Below are positions 26,673 through 36,643 of a DNA stretch of 64,000 nt, in pieces. The DNA is taken from contig NZ_AP017367.1 in assembly GCF_001548395.1 (NCBI RefSeq), positions 1,711,001 to 1,775,000 on the forward strand, written 5' to 3'. The notes under the pieces were generated by a model, which searched no databases, was not told the DNA's origin, and saw nothing but the letters and a program-made list of their open reading frames with translations. The first letter of the stretch is position 1. Each line of letters opens with the position of its first letter. The DNA comes from Leptolyngbya sp. O-77 (lineage in GTDB: Bacteria > Cyanobacteriota > Cyanobacteriia > Elainellales > Elainellaceae). A program made the position numbers and the translations under genes.

Positions 26673-27310
26673 GAATCGCTTCCGAAGCAACGTGAGGGAA
26701 CAGGCCGAACAATGCGAGGCAGATGCGGTTTGCGAATCAAGCTGCTGGCGACGCGAGAGGTGGGGCGATCGCCATGCTGCAAGCCCCCCCCAATTCACTC
26801 GATGGATGCGCGGTTTGGTGCGCTTTCTGAGCGGTCTCTAACAAGATGTCTTAAAGATGTCTTATGACAGGACTGTAGACCGGGACAGCGGGTTCCTGAT
26901 TCCAAAAGAATAGAGAAGCGGCCGATTAAAGTGAGCGATTCACGGAAGATTCCACAGAAATTTGGCGGCAGCCACTCAGTTCCACACACTCAGTTCCCCA
27001 CTATTATTCCCTATAACCTTCCAAGAATCGGTTTGCAAGATAGGTTTTAGCCAGACGAGATAGGGCATATTTTTGCTTCTTGGCAACCATTGTTAAATCG
27101 GCTCTGACATTTTATTGTACTTTTGTACTATAAAAACCGTGCGGAGATCCATCCCAAATGCCATCAACGGGAAGGCTGCCCTAAGCTAGGATCGGGATAT
27201 GTCGCGGTCGGTGACCAACTGATCAGCTTGAGCCATCTTCATTCAGGCGTTTTTTAGGCATTCTTTTAGGCGTTCTTTCTTTTAGGCATTGGTGCAAAGG
27301 GGAAAAATCG
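26673..27310. other. Intergenic region, 0.64 kb
   Basis: Divergent spacer between the SH3/DUF2927 gene and the TPR glycosyltransferase. No gene seen. An AT-rich block at about 27085-27140 is promoter-like. The word TTTTAGGC(A/G)TT is repeated three to four times at 27249-27292 just before the start. Confidence 0.4.
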
Positions 27311-28522
27311 GTGAAACCAAGGCTCAGCCTTTGCATGATTGTGCGAGACGAGGCGGAACGGCTGGGGCGCTGTTTGCAGAGCGTGGCGACTGTGGCTGAC
27401 GAGCTGATCGTGGTCGATACAGGCTCGGTGGATGACACCGTGGCGATCGCCCAATCCTTTGGGGCAAAGGTCTTTTCTACCCCCTGGCAAAACGATTTTG
27501 CGATCGCCCGCAACGAGTCGCTGCGCCACGCCACGGGCGACTGGGTGCTGGTGCTGGATGCCGACGAGACGCTGGTGGCAGATTGCGTACCGATGATGCA
27601 GCAGGCGATGCAGCGCGACGAAACGCTGGTCATCAACCTGCTGCGGCAGGAGGTGGGCGCGGTGCAGTCGCCCTATTCGCTGGTGTCGCGGCTGTTTCGG
27701 CGGCATCCAGCCCTGACCTTTGCGCGGCCCTATCACGCCACGATCGACGATGCAGTGGCGGCGCTGCGGCAGCAGGAACCGGGCTGGGGTATTGTGGACT
27801 TGCCGCAGGTGGCGATTTTGCACGATGGGTATGATCCCGTGGCGATCGCCCGCCGCGACAAGCTAGAAAAAGCGCGAACCGTTATGGAGGGCTACTGGAA
27901 AGTCCACCCCGACGACCCCTACGAGTGCAGCAAGCTGGGGGCGCTGTATGTGCAAATGGGCGAGGTGGAGCGCGGCATCCAGCTTTTGCAGCAGGGGCTA
28001 AAATCGCCCTTGTTGAAAGCGTCGCAGACGGATGCGCCCGTGCGCTACGAGCTGCACTATCACCTGGGCATTGCCTTCACCCGGCTGAATCAGCTAGAGC
28101 AAGCCGCACAGCAGTATCAGGCCGCGCTGCAACAGCCCGTGCTAGAGCCGCTGAAGCTGGGAGCCTACAACAATTTGGGCAGCCTGTGCAAAACCACGGG
28201 CGATCTGGCCACTGCCCGCCAGCTTTATGAACGCTGCCTCGCCATCGACCCCAACTTTGCCGCCGGACACTACAACCTGGGCACGACGCTGCGGGCGCTG
28301 GGACAAATTACCAACGCAGTAGCGCACTATCAGGCGGCGATTCGGCTCCAGCCCGACCACGCCGAAGCCCACCAAAACCTCGGCGTGGCGCTGATCAAGC
28401 TGGGCCAGGTGGAATCGGGGCTGGCCTCCTTTGGGCGGGCGATCGCCCTGCATTCTCAGAGCAACCCAGAGCAGGCGGAGCGGCTGCGCCAGGGCCTCAA
28501 GGAAATGGGGTTTGCGATTTAG
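27311..28522 (+). CDS. Glycosyltransferase family 2 with C-terminal TPRs
   Basis: A 403-residue protein. Residues about 1-230 form a GT-A fold (LSLCMIVRDEAERLGRCLQS, then VVDTGSVDDT and a metal-binding DAD in VLVLDADET). From about 235 there are TPR repeats (YNNLGSLCKTTGDLATARQLYERCLAIDPN and two more copies). This combination is the SunS/TPR-GT2 type, widespread in cyanobacteria; acceptors may be proteins or glycans. The start is GTG, the first plausible codon before the conserved strand. A cytoplasmic location is likely. Confidence 0.88.
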   Translation: MKPRLSLCMIVRDEAERLGRCLQSVATVADELIVVDTGSVDDTVAIAQSFGAKVFSTPWQNDFAIARNESLRHATGDWVLVLDADETLVADCVPMMQQAMQRDETLVINLLRQEVGAVQSPYSLVSRLFRRHPALTFARPYHATIDDAVAALRQQEPGWGIVDLPQVAILHDGYDPVAIARRDKLEKARTVMEGYWKVHPDDPYECSKLGALYVQMGEVERGIQLLQQGLKSPLLKASQTDAPVRYELHYHLGIAFTRLNQLEQAAQQYQAALQQPVLEPLKLGAYNNLGSLCKTTGDLATARQLYERCLAIDPNFAAGHYNLGTTLRALGQITNAVAHYQAAIRLQPDHAEAHQNLGVALIKLGQVESGLASFGRAIALHSQSNPEQAERLRQGLKEMGFAI

Positions 28523-28532
28523 CCACAGGTTG

Positions 28533-29735
28533 CTAGCTCAACGAGCGATCGCTCGGTGTGTGCTGCACCAGCCAGAGGTGGATCAAAATCATGGCGATCG
28601 CCAGCGGCAGCATTAGCACCGGAATGCTCTCTAGGCTGGTAGCATCGGCAATCCAGCCTGCGCTGGTGGGAATCACCGCCACGCCAAAGCTGGCCGCGCT
28701 GGTCGCAAAACTAATGCCGCCGGGGACGAGTTCCGCAGGTAGTCGCTGGGGAACCAGCCAGATCGTCGCTGGAAAGATCGCCGCCAACGCCAACCCGATC
28801 ATTGGCAGGCTGAGCCACTGATCCGGCAATTGCCACCAGGCAAATAGCCCAATCAGCAGCAGCGTCAGCGACAGGCTGATCATCCGCACTGCCCCCACCC
28901 GCCGCAAACAATAGTCCAAACCAAACCGCCCCACCGTCAGCCCCAGCCAGTAGGCCGCCACGCCATAGCCCGCCGCCATTGCAGGCATATTACGCCCGAC
29001 GGATTGCACCGTGTACGCCCAGTTGCCGATCGCTGCTTCCGTGCCCACATACACCAGCAGCAGCAGCCCCGTCAGCAGCACCGCCGGATGCCGCAGCGAT
29101 CGCCCCAGATTTTGCGCCGCACTTGCTCCCTCGGAAGTGGCCACACCTCGAAGATGCATCGGTGGATAGCGAATCACCAACACCGCCAGCAGCGCCACAA
29201 TCAGCAGCCCCACAATTCCCGTCAGCACGCCATACACCTGTCGCCAGGTCACGCCCATCGCCAGCAGCGTCGTGGCGATCGCCGGGCCCGACAGCGCCCC
29301 CACGCCATAGAATCCGTGCAGCGTGCCGATTAGCGATGCGCCGCGTTCGTCCTGCACGATGTAGGTGTTCACGCCTGCGTCGATCAGCCCGATGCCCAGC
29401 CCCAGCAGCGTGCCCGCCGCCACCATCAGCGCCCATATCGGCGCGGTGGCATAAATCGCCAGCGCCAGCGTCAGCGTGCCCGCCGCCATCAGCAGCATCC
29501 GCGCCAGCCCCAGCCAACTGCTGATCAGGCTGCTGGTAAACGCCGCAAAAATGTAGCCCGTAATCTGGCTGACGAATAGCAGCGTGACGCTGGCAGGGGT
29601 CAAATTGTATTCTGTAAGAATCGATGGCAGCAGCACCCCCAGCCCGCCCTCAGCAATGCCAATGGCGATAAAGGCATAAAAGGCGATCGCCACCCCAATC
29701 CAGCGCGGAGACGGTTTAGAAGACAGTTGCGCCAT
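28533..29735 (-). CDS. MFS transporter
   Basis: A 400-residue major facilitator with about twelve hydrophobic segments. It has a typical N-terminal half ending near residue 190, a short charged loop (RYPPMHLRGVATSEGASAAQN) and a second six-helix half. The gene converges on the TPR glycosyltransferase with a 10-bp gap. No substrate motif recognised; it resembles FucP/NarK-distant sugar or drug MFS members. Plasma-membrane location. Confidence 0.85.
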   Translation of the reverse strand: MAQLSSKPSPRWIGVAIAFYAFIAIGIAEGGLGVLLPSILTEYNLTPASVTLLFVSQITGYIFAAFTSSLISSWLGLARMLLMAAGTLTLALAIYATAPIWALMVAAGTLLGLGIGLIDAGVNTYIVQDERGASLIGTLHGFYGVGALSGPAIATTLLAMGVTWRQVYGVLTGIVGLLIVALLAVLVIRYPPMHLRGVATSEGASAAQNLGRSLRHPAVLLTGLLLLVYVGTEAAIGNWAYTVQSVGRNMPAMAAGYGVAAYWLGLTVGRFGLDYCLRRVGAVRMISLSLTLLLIGLFAWWQLPDQWLSLPMIGLALAAIFPATIWLVPQRLPAELVPGGISFATSAASFGVAVIPTSAGWIADATSLESIPVLMLPLAIAMILIHLWLVQHTPSDRSLS

Positions 29736-30056
29736 GAGAGATTCTGAAAAGAGAGGGGTGTAGAACTCAGGCGGGAGAAATTTGGATCAGCAGGGCCGCT
29801 TTAGCAGCCGGGCAAAGCCTCCGGAGCATCCACAATCCTGGAAGCCCAGCCCAGCGCTCAACATGAACCCTCAAATTCCAATCCCTGCTCCTCTGCTGCC
29901 CAAGCACTTCCGGCATTGTGACGCAACTCGATAAGTCTCTGCTTAAGGCCTGCTTAAAGGAAAGGTAAGACTGAGTGTCCAAGACAGCGCTTGGTATGAC
30001 AAAGCTGTTCTAAGACAGGTCTAAGACAGATGGTTATTGAACGGGTCAATCCTCTG
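29736..30056. other. Intergenic region
   Basis: No gene seen. Short imperfect duplication of TCTAAGACAG at about 30009-30030. Otherwise unremarkable. Confidence 0.4.
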
Positions 30057-31199
30057 CTAGCCTTTACTCTCGCGCATTTGGCGCACAAACTGCTCAAACA
30101 GATAGTCTGCATCGTGGGGGCCGGGGCTGGCTTCGGGGTGATATTGCACCGAGAACATGGGCAAGGTTTTGTGGCGCAGCCCGGCCACCGTGCGATCGTT
30201 CAGGTTCAGGTGGGTGATTTCTACGTCAGCGTCGGGAAGCGACTCCTGGGCGATCGCAAAGCCGTGATTCTGGCTGGTAATTTCCACCTTTTGCCGCAAG
30301 CCCGCGGGCTGGTTTAGCCCGCGATGGCCAAACTTGAGCTTGAAAGATTCGCCACCCATCGACAGACCCAGAATCTGGTGGCCCATGCAGATGCCAAAGA
30401 CGGGCTTCTGGGCCTTGAGCAAAGCTTTGGTGGTTTCAATGCCGTCGGTGTTGGCGGCGGGGTCGCCGGGCCCGTTGGACAGGAAAATGCCGTCCGGGTT
30501 GTAGCTCAGGATGGTTTCGGGGGGCGTGTCGGCGGGCACCACAATGACTCGACAGCCGTAGCTGGCCAGCCGCCGCAGGATGTTGCGCTTGATGCCAAAG
30601 TCGATCGCGACCACGGTCAGCGGCTCTGCCGATTGTGAAACCCCTTCGCTAAATTCCCACTCTGGCGGGGTCGGCTCGTTCCATTCGTAAATTTCCGTCG
30701 TGGTCACGTCTTTGACCAGGTTCAGCCCGGCCATGCTGGGGGCTTCCTGCACCTGCATCAGCAACTCTGCTGGGTCGAGAATTTCGGTAGAGATGCCGCC
30801 GTTCATCGCGCCGACGGAGCGCAGCTTGCGGGTGAGGGCGCGGGTGTCGATGCCGTAGATGCCGGGGATGTGGTGCTGCTTGAGGTAGTCGGGGAGAGAC
30901 TGGGTGGAGCGCCAGTTGCTAGGGCGGGAGCAAATATTGCGGGCGATCGCCCCCTTCACCTGGGGCCCCGCCGATTCCTCATCCTCCGGGTTCACGCCCG
31001 TATTGCCCAGTTCGGGATAGGTAAAGGTGACAATCTGCCCGCGATAGCTGGGATCGGTCAAGACTTCTTGATATCCCGTCATGCCCGTGTTGAACACTAC
31101 CTCGCCGATGCTGGTGCCCGACGCGCCAAAAGAAAATCCGCGAAACACCGTGCCATCCGCCAACACCAGCAGCGCCGGGGGAGCCGTTACCAAACCCAT
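30057..31199 (-). CDS. carA: Carbamoyl-phosphate synthase small subunit
   Basis: A 380-residue glutamine amidotransferase subunit that feeds ammonia to CarB for pyrimidine and arginine synthesis. The N-terminal CPSase_sm_chain domain (about 5-140: VLADGTVFRGFSFGA, GNTGVNPEDEES) is followed by class I GATase with the catalytic Cys in FGICMGHQ and His/Glu in QYHPEASPGP. Start at ATG 31199; an ATG six codons earlier is less likely. Two tandem duplications lie about 80-145 bp upstream. carB is not in the window. Confidence 0.96.
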   Translation of the reverse strand: MGLVTAPPALLVLADGTVFRGFSFGASGTSIGEVVFNTGMTGYQEVLTDPSYRGQIVTFTYPELGNTGVNPEDEESAGPQVKGAIARNICSRPSNWRSTQSLPDYLKQHHIPGIYGIDTRALTRKLRSVGAMNGGISTEILDPAELLMQVQEAPSMAGLNLVKDVTTTEIYEWNEPTPPEWEFSEGVSQSAEPLTVVAIDFGIKRNILRRLASYGCRVIVVPADTPPETILSYNPDGIFLSNGPGDPAANTDGIETTKALLKAQKPVFGICMGHQILGLSMGGESFKLKFGHRGLNQPAGLRQKVEITSQNHGFAIAQESLPDADVEITHLNLNDRTVAGLRHKTLPMFSVQYHPEASPGPHDADYLFEQFVRQMRESKG

Positions 31200-31279
31200 A
31201 TCCCTTCTCCCAAACAAGACCGAAATTCCAGCAAATCATACACCGGGATCATCGGTTTGTGATAATCGCTGCAAAATGA

Positions 31280-31343
31280 TTGATGCTGCATTGATGCTGC
31301 AATTTGAGACTGCTTTGGAGATATTTGAGACTACTTTGGAGAT
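31280..31343. repeat. Two adjacent tandem duplications upstream of carA
   Basis: An 11-bp unit (TTGATGCTGCA, twice, 31280-31301) is followed directly by a 21-bp unit beginning ATTTGAGACT (twice, one mismatch, 31302-31343). Confidence 0.85.
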
Positions 31344-31416
31344 AAACGAAACAGGAGGTAAACCAAACAACCACCGCGCTGCCCAAAAGCGGTTCAGCAA
31401 TAACACCCAAGCTGAT

Positions 31417-31695
31417 TTAGCCCTCTGAAGACAAAGTGACCGGGATATCCTTCATGCCGTGTGCCAGTTGCATCTTCTCGTACTCCCGCGCTTGCTCTTC
31501 AGTCACATCTTCTTTTCGCTCCCCAGCAGACAGCCCGAACCAAACACCCACCAAGTCATTGTCACATTTGTAGCCATTTGCAGTGAAGTAGTAAAAATTC
31601 ATCTCCTCCTCGTTAAAGTAGCAAACCTTTGTAATAAGAAATGCAGCGGGGTTAGGGGTATCGAGATCTTTTTCTAGGACTAGAAAATGCTTCAT
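31417..31695 (-). CDS. Small hypothetical protein
   Basis: A 92-residue acidic protein with no signal peptide or membrane segment, rich in Glu, Tyr and Phe (NEEEMNFYYFTANGYKCDND). The composition and amphipathic pattern look like a real small soluble protein rather than a shadow frame, but I do not recognise a family. Its base composition is lower in GC than the flanking genes, which could signal recent acquisition. A MITE-like element lies just upstream (31726-31816). Confidence 0.6.
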   Translation of the reverse strand: MKHFLVLEKDLDTPNPAAFLITKVCYFNEEEMNFYYFTANGYKCDNDLVGVWFGLSAGERKEDVTEEQAREYEKMQLAHGMKDIPVTLSSEG

Positions 31696-31725
31696 GTCTT
31701 CCTTGACTCTTTACAAAATTCCCAC

Positions 31726-31816
31726 AGGACTTACGCACTTGCGATAAGCTCTATTGGGTCTTGGAGGATTTCTCGCAGGCGCCGCCCCCAAGAAATCCTC
31801 CAACAGCGTAAGTCCT
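31726..31816. mobile_element. MITE-like foldback element, 91 bp
   Basis: Perfect 11-bp terminal inverted repeats (AGGACTTACGC / GCGTAAGTCCT) enclose a second perfect inverted repeat, TTGGAGGATTTCT / AGAAATCCTCCAA, around a GC-rich loop. No coding capacity. The ACTTACGCA end is familiar from cyanobacterial insertion sequences. Confidence 0.75.
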
Positions 31817-31903
31817 ATCCCAGAATAGCCCAAGCATGTCTCCAAAGCGCCCCTCAAACATCGCAGCTCATGCAGGTAGCCCCCCCAAAGCGCTACAGCA
31901 CCT

Positions 31904-33316
31904 TTAACAGATTTTTGCGATGACGATGATAGCGGCTGGCGGCCCAGGGCAATGCCCATAAAGCCCCCACAGAATCATGCCAGACAGCCCCAGCATGACG
32001 CTGCTGAAGATGAACTGGAAAAACACCGCTAGCGAAATGCCCCGCGCGGCGCTGGCAACCGAGTCGGCGCGAGCAGCAGAATCTTTGAACAGACTGACCA
32101 ATAGGAAAATAACTCCCCCCAAATAGGGCAGCGCTCCTGCCCAGCCCAGCGTGAAGAAAATGTCGAGAATGGCGCTGTCTAGCACAATCATTTCCAGCTT
32201 GCCGTTGCGCTCATTCACAATCCACGTACTGCCCATGCCGCGCCCCAAGACTCGCGTAATGGCCACGTTGAAATCGCGGTCGTGGTTTCGAGAGCGATCG
32301 CGGAAACTCTGGTCGCGGGCGAGGTTAGAAATCGACTCAACCCGTTCGCTAATGACCTCGTCAAACGGCTCCATCACCGTCAGCGGCGTGACGCACAGCA
32401 CCAGCACCAAAATCGTGACCACCAGCCGCATTTGATACTTGGGCGTGGTAGACGCAAAGGCCGCCAGCAGCCCCGCCCACCCCAGCCGCCCCAGGCCCGA
32501 ACGCACCATACTGAGCAGAATCGACAGGTAGCCGCTGACGGCTGCGGGAATGCCCAATACGCTGCGCTCAGAAAACAGCAGCAGCAGCCCTGCCATCATC
32601 ACCACGGCAAACGGGCCAGGCGAGTGCATGGTACTCCAGACCCGGATTTCAAACGGCTCTGGTTTGCCAAAGCTGACGAGCTTGGTGCGAATCAGCCAAA
32701 AACCGTCCCACGGCGGCGCAACCATAAACTGGTAGATGCCGTAGAGACCTGTGAGCAAGACACACCAGAGAAATACGCGCTGGACGTTTCTGCGGTAGCT
32801 GGGATAATCGTGCCAGTTTGCAAACAGGTGAAAGCCAAATAAGATGGGGCAAATCCAGTCCAGGAAGGAACGGATCACCGCAAGCGGTGGATTATCGAGA
32901 ATGAGTCCGATCAGAAAGGCATAGACCACGCTGGCGATCGCCAGCACAAAGGGCAGTCCACCCATTTTCGGCGTGCGGGGCAGATAGCGCACTAGCGTTA
33001 GCACACTGACGAACGTGACCAGGTAAGGCGCAAGCAGAATCACGCCCTTTTCGTCCCAAAAGCTGTTGTAGTCGCTGATGCGCCGGAGGAGGGGCGTGAG
33101 GAACCAGATCCACCAGGCAAACCCAACGTAGAGCAGCGGATAGCGGAAGTAGAGCAACACCGCCACCAGCAGCGCCGAGGCTGGAAAAAACAGCCGCACC
33201 AAACCGCCTGCCCCAACTAGCGCCCCCAGCGTGGCAATGCTAAACACTCCGGCGATCGCAATCCATCCGGGTAGGGACTGGTTGCCAGTCGGCTGTGGAC
33301 TCGAAATGACTTCCAT
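31904..33316 (-). CDS. O-antigen ligase/polymerase-like membrane protein
   Basis: A 470-residue integral membrane protein with about ten to twelve hydrophobic segments and one long hydrophilic loop (about 310-385, rich in Arg/Asp with SFRDRSRNHDRDF). This is the usual topology of Wzy polymerases and WaaL ligases. It is the last gene of the minus-strand exopolysaccharide cluster and most likely polymerises repeat units at the outer face of the plasma membrane. Family members show little sequence conservation, so the function is inferred from topology and context. Confidence 0.75.
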   Translation of the reverse strand: MEVISSPQPTGNQSLPGWIAIAGVFSIATLGALVGAGGLVRLFFPASALLVAVLLYFRYPLLYVGFAWWIWFLTPLLRRISDYNSFWDEKGVILLAPYLVTFVSVLTLVRYLPRTPKMGGLPFVLAIASVVYAFLIGLILDNPPLAVIRSFLDWICPILFGFHLFANWHDYPSYRRNVQRVFLWCVLLTGLYGIYQFMVAPPWDGFWLIRTKLVSFGKPEPFEIRVWSTMHSPGPFAVVMMAGLLLLFSERSVLGIPAAVSGYLSILLSMVRSGLGRLGWAGLLAAFASTTPKYQMRLVVTILVLVLCVTPLTVMEPFDEVISERVESISNLARDQSFRDRSRNHDRDFNVAITRVLGRGMGSTWIVNERNGKLEMIVLDSAILDIFFTLGWAGALPYLGGVIFLLVSLFKDSAARADSVASAARGISLAVFFQFIFSSVMLGLSGMILWGLYGHCPGPPAAIIVIAKIC

Positions 33317-33438
33317 GCGTTTAAGACGGCGAATAAAACAGCGAAACTCTAAAGCACAAGAGACCCCTCAGTCAGCGCCTCAAACGCTTAAAGCAGTTAC
33401 TCAAGGCACAGCCAAACCCAAAATCCAAACCCCTCTTC

Positions 33439-34416
33439 CTACCCTCTCAGTCCCCATTCCTGTCCTCCAACCCCTGCCTTGGGCCCCCGCTTCCGGCTGG
33501 CCCACCAGGTTTGAATGCCCTGCCATCGCCCTTGCATGGCTGCCGCCCACTGACGCATGGCCAAGTCGCGCTGCTGGGGAACATATCGGACTAGCTGGGC
33601 CAGCCCAAAGGCATCCCGATGCCCCAGCAGCAGGGCATAGAGCAGGAATATTGCCTGCTGCACAGGTGAAAAGTGTTCCAGCAGGGCTAGAGTTTCGTTG
33701 TGAACCGCGTTTTGGCGGGCGATCGCGCTGAACTGGTGGCGCTGGTCTTCGTCATGCCGGGGGGCGGGGTAGTGATCGACCAACACGGCTGGATCATAAA
33801 CTAACCGCCAGCCGTCGCGCCGCAGCGCCAGACTCATGGCCAGTTCAAAATGAGCCTGGGCCCCCGTGCCGCGCATTCGGGTATCGAACGGTCGATGGGC
33901 GATCGCCGTTCGGCGGAAGCTCATGTTCACGCCTTTGAGAATATCGACCTCTCGCGCTGCGCCCATGCCCAGATGATGATTGCCAATGGGCCGACCAAAC
34001 CATTGCAGCTTTCCCACGGTGCAGGGTCGTCCGGCCAGAGATTCGGGCAAGTGCTGGATGCGATCGCGCCCGCCCAGCCCGCCCAGGTGAGGATCGGCCA
34101 GGAAATGCTGCTCGATGCGAGCCAGCCAGTCCGGGTGAGGCGCAGCGTCGTCGTCTGTAAAACAAATCACGTCTCCCTGGGCAGCTTCCAGGCCCCGGTT
34201 CATTGCCGCCACTACACCCGGAGCAACCACGCTTATGGTTTGCAGCGGCAACCCCGGTGGCACACTCGTTTCCAAAAACTCCCAGGTGTTTCGATCCGTA
34301 TCGCGCACCACCACGATCACCTCATCAGGCGATCGCGCTTGCTGGGCCAGGGCCGCCAGACAGCGCCGCAGGTCGTCAGCGCGGCAGTAGGTGGGAATGA
34401 TGACGGTGAGTTTCAT
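33439..34416 (-). CDS. Glycosyltransferase family 2
   Basis: A 325-residue GT2. It has the nucleotide-sugar strand LTVIIPTYCRADDLRRCLAAL, a DDD metal-binding triad in CFTDDDAAPH, then the acceptor region FELAMSLALRRDGWRLVYDP. The ATG at 34416 begins the fold. The gene overlaps the 3' end of the upstream GT4 by 41 bp, so the two are co-transcribed. Predicted to add sugars to the lipid-linked repeat unit in the cytoplasm; donor unknown. Confidence 0.88.
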   Translation of the reverse strand: MKLTVIIPTYCRADDLRRCLAALAQQARSPDEVIVVVRDTDRNTWEFLETSVPPGLPLQTISVVAPGVVAAMNRGLEAAQGDVICFTDDDAAPHPDWLARIEQHFLADPHLGGLGGRDRIQHLPESLAGRPCTVGKLQWFGRPIGNHHLGMGAAREVDILKGVNMSFRRTAIAHRPFDTRMRGTGAQAHFELAMSLALRRDGWRLVYDPAVLVDHYPAPRHDEDQRHQFSAIARQNAVHNETLALLEHFSPVQQAIFLLYALLLGHRDAFGLAQLVRYVPQQRDLAMRQWAAAMQGRWQGIQTWWASRKRGPKAGVGGQEWGLRG

Positions 34417-35589
34417 GGTCGGCAGTTTGGGGATGATCAGCAGCGACAGGGCAGCACATCGCGTCAAACAAGTCCAGATATTGCTGAGCCATTCCGTCCC
34501 AGGTGTGGGCTTCGGCGCGACGGCGGGCTGCAAGCCCCATGTGCGATCGCCGCGTGGGGTCAGCAATCAGCGCGTTCAGCGTTTGGGCCAGCTGATCCAC
34601 ATCGTTGGGGTCGGGCAGCACCACGCCGCAATCGGGGGTGACGATTTCTGCGCCGCCCGTGGTTGCCGCAGTCACCACAGGCAACCCGGTGGCCAGGGCT
34701 TCTAGCAGCACGAGCGAACAGGCTTCGTAGCGGGATGGAAAAATGAACAGATCGACAGCTTTCATCAGGTCTTTGAGGTCGCGGCGATAGCCCAAAAAAT
34801 GAACGCGATCGCCAACGCCGAGTCCCTCTGCCAGTTTGGGATAGGGGCTGCCCTCTGTGTCGCCTGCGACTGCCAAATGCAAAGCTGAAACCTGAGTCAG
34901 AGCGTGCAGCACAGTATCCAGGTTTTTTCTAGGGGTTTTAATATCTCCAGCAAATAGTCCCAACGGCACTTCTGCGGGTAGGTTCCACAAATCGCGACTG
35001 ACCTTGCCGGGTGAAAACTCTACCGTATCGACCCCATTCAAGATGAGCCGAATCTTTTCTTCTGGCACTCCAATACTTAATAGGCTTTGTTTGACCTGCT
35101 GAGAAACTGCAATCAGAAGCCCAGAGCGACGAAACGCCCGCTTTTCCCAATGGGCATTGAGTGCCGTATAGAGCCGCTGATATAGCCCCCGCAGACCAGA
35201 GGTGTGATTGGCGGGCGATTCCCGCAGGGATCGCTTCGCAAATCGCAGCCAGTCATGGTGGACAAAATGCACGGCATTGATGTCTGCCGGAAAATCAGTA
35301 ATCGCGCCATTGAGCTTGACCAAATCGAACTCAACGGCGTGCTTTGCCAACCAGCGCCGACTCTGCCAGGAAAACATCAAGTTTCTCAGCAACTCGGTCG
35401 GCAGACCATTGACCGGAATCGCCACACCCAAGCTAATCCCTGGATGCTGCACCAGGTCTGGCGCAACCTCGCTGGCCAGCAGCGTCACCCCAATGCCCCC
35501 GCCGCCAGCGCGTGCTGCACAACCGCATAGTTGACGCGCCCCTGCCCGTCCCCTTTCAACACTCGATGCGTGACAATGCAAAGTTTCAC
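34376..35589 (-). CDS. Glycosyltransferase family 4 with apparent N-terminal frameshift
   Basis: A GT-B fold glycosyltransferase with the C-terminal donor site FIFPSRYEACSLVLLEALATGLPVV (EX7E-like) and N-terminal HFVHHDWLRF. The correct N-terminus is in another frame: a GTG at 35589 gives KLCIVTHRVLKGDGQGRVNY, the usual start of this family, but that frame stops after 34 codons. It joins the long frame if one base is added to a run of five C (35496-35500, five G on the coding strand). The intact frame alone lacks the first Rossmann strand. It is either a sequencing or assembly error or a true or phase-variable inactivation. Confidence 0.8.
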
Positions 35590-35613
35590 TCGCGCTGCCT
35601 CCAAGAATGCTAA

Positions 35614-36474
35614 CTAAAGCGGCAAATAGCGGTGTTTAATGCAGCCGTAGAGTTCGCCGCCGCGCCAGCAGCCTTCCATCAGCACCTTACACAACAAAGC
35701 GCGATCGCGCAGCGAACCGATCAGGCGAACTGGAAACAGGGCAACCGTTTTGGCAATCGACTTCCAACTCAAAATTTGGGGCATTCCCCGGTCTCGATGT
35801 TTTTGATAAAGGAACGGCTCAGTGTATCCAAACTTGAAGGCTCGACGACACACGCTCCGAATACTGCCGCGCAGCCGAAAGTGAACAATCGCATCAGGCG
35901 CATAGCTCAGCTTAAATCCAGCCTGCTGAACGCGCCAGGAATAGTCCACATCTTGAAGTCGCAGCAGCGTTTCATCAAACCCGCCTACCGCTTCATGAAC
36001 AACGCGACGAATTCCCAAATTACACCCGCTGGCAAACTTTAGGTATCCCGATTCAAACAGCTTCAGTCCGCTTTCATAACCGTAGGCCCGCACTAGCCAC
36101 GGTTCATTCAGCCGCCAATACTCCATATATCCCCCCACCAAATCAGACTTTTCCAGAGCTGCGACCATCGCGGCAACCCAGCCCGCACCTACCTCATCAT
36201 CTCCATCGCAAAACAGCAAAAACTCGCCGCGTGCTGCTGCTGCTGCCATGTTACGGGCATGGGCGCTGCCGCCGATTCGGGAAGCATCCAATACACGCAG
36301 ATTGGGGAGGCGATCGCCAAACTGTTCCGCAATTGCCACGGTTGCATCTGTAGAGCCATTGTCTGCCACGATCACTTCCCACGGCTCTGCATACTGTTGG
36401 GCTGCCAAGGCCTCAAGTTGTATCGCAAGGGTAGACGCATTGTTTAGGCAGGGGATGATCACGCTAACTTTCAT
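35614..36474 (-). CDS. Glycosyltransferase family 2
   Basis: A 286-residue GT2 with VSVIIPCLNNASTLAIQLEAL, VVADNGSTDATVAIA and a metal-binding CDGDDE. A later ED-like catalytic region is replaced by LLRLQDVDYSWRVQQ, in which the acidic pair DVD is consistent with inverting GT2 enzymes. No membrane helices, so it acts on the cytoplasmic face. Co-directional with neighbouring cluster genes; 24 bp before the GT4. Confidence 0.88.
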   Translation of the reverse strand: MKVSVIIPCLNNASTLAIQLEALAAQQYAEPWEVIVADNGSTDATVAIAEQFGDRLPNLRVLDASRIGGSAHARNMAAAAARGEFLLFCDGDDEVGAGWVAAMVAALEKSDLVGGYMEYWRLNEPWLVRAYGYESGLKLFESGYLKFASGCNLGIRRVVHEAVGGFDETLLRLQDVDYSWRVQQAGFKLSYAPDAIVHFRLRGSIRSVCRRAFKFGYTEPFLYQKHRDRGMPQILSWKSIAKTVALFPVRLIGSLRDRALLCKVLMEGCWRGGELYGCIKHRYLPL

Positions 36475-36643
36475 GGCCAGAATTCGTGAGTAGGGTAGAT
36501 GCTTAAGAGTAAATCTTTCAAAACAGGCAGAGGCTTTGGACTCAGCAGGAGCTAATGAGTAGTGTGATCAAAGGTGTTTTGAATGCTCTGAGAGATCTGG
36601 TCGACTCAACTTGATCGAGGCTCAGAAAGTGATCTGAATCGTC

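Noticed and set aside
26097..26867. 256-codon plus-strand frame opposite the SH3/DUF2927 gene
   Set aside because: Arg/Gly-rich shadow; runs antisense to a secreted protein with clear domains.
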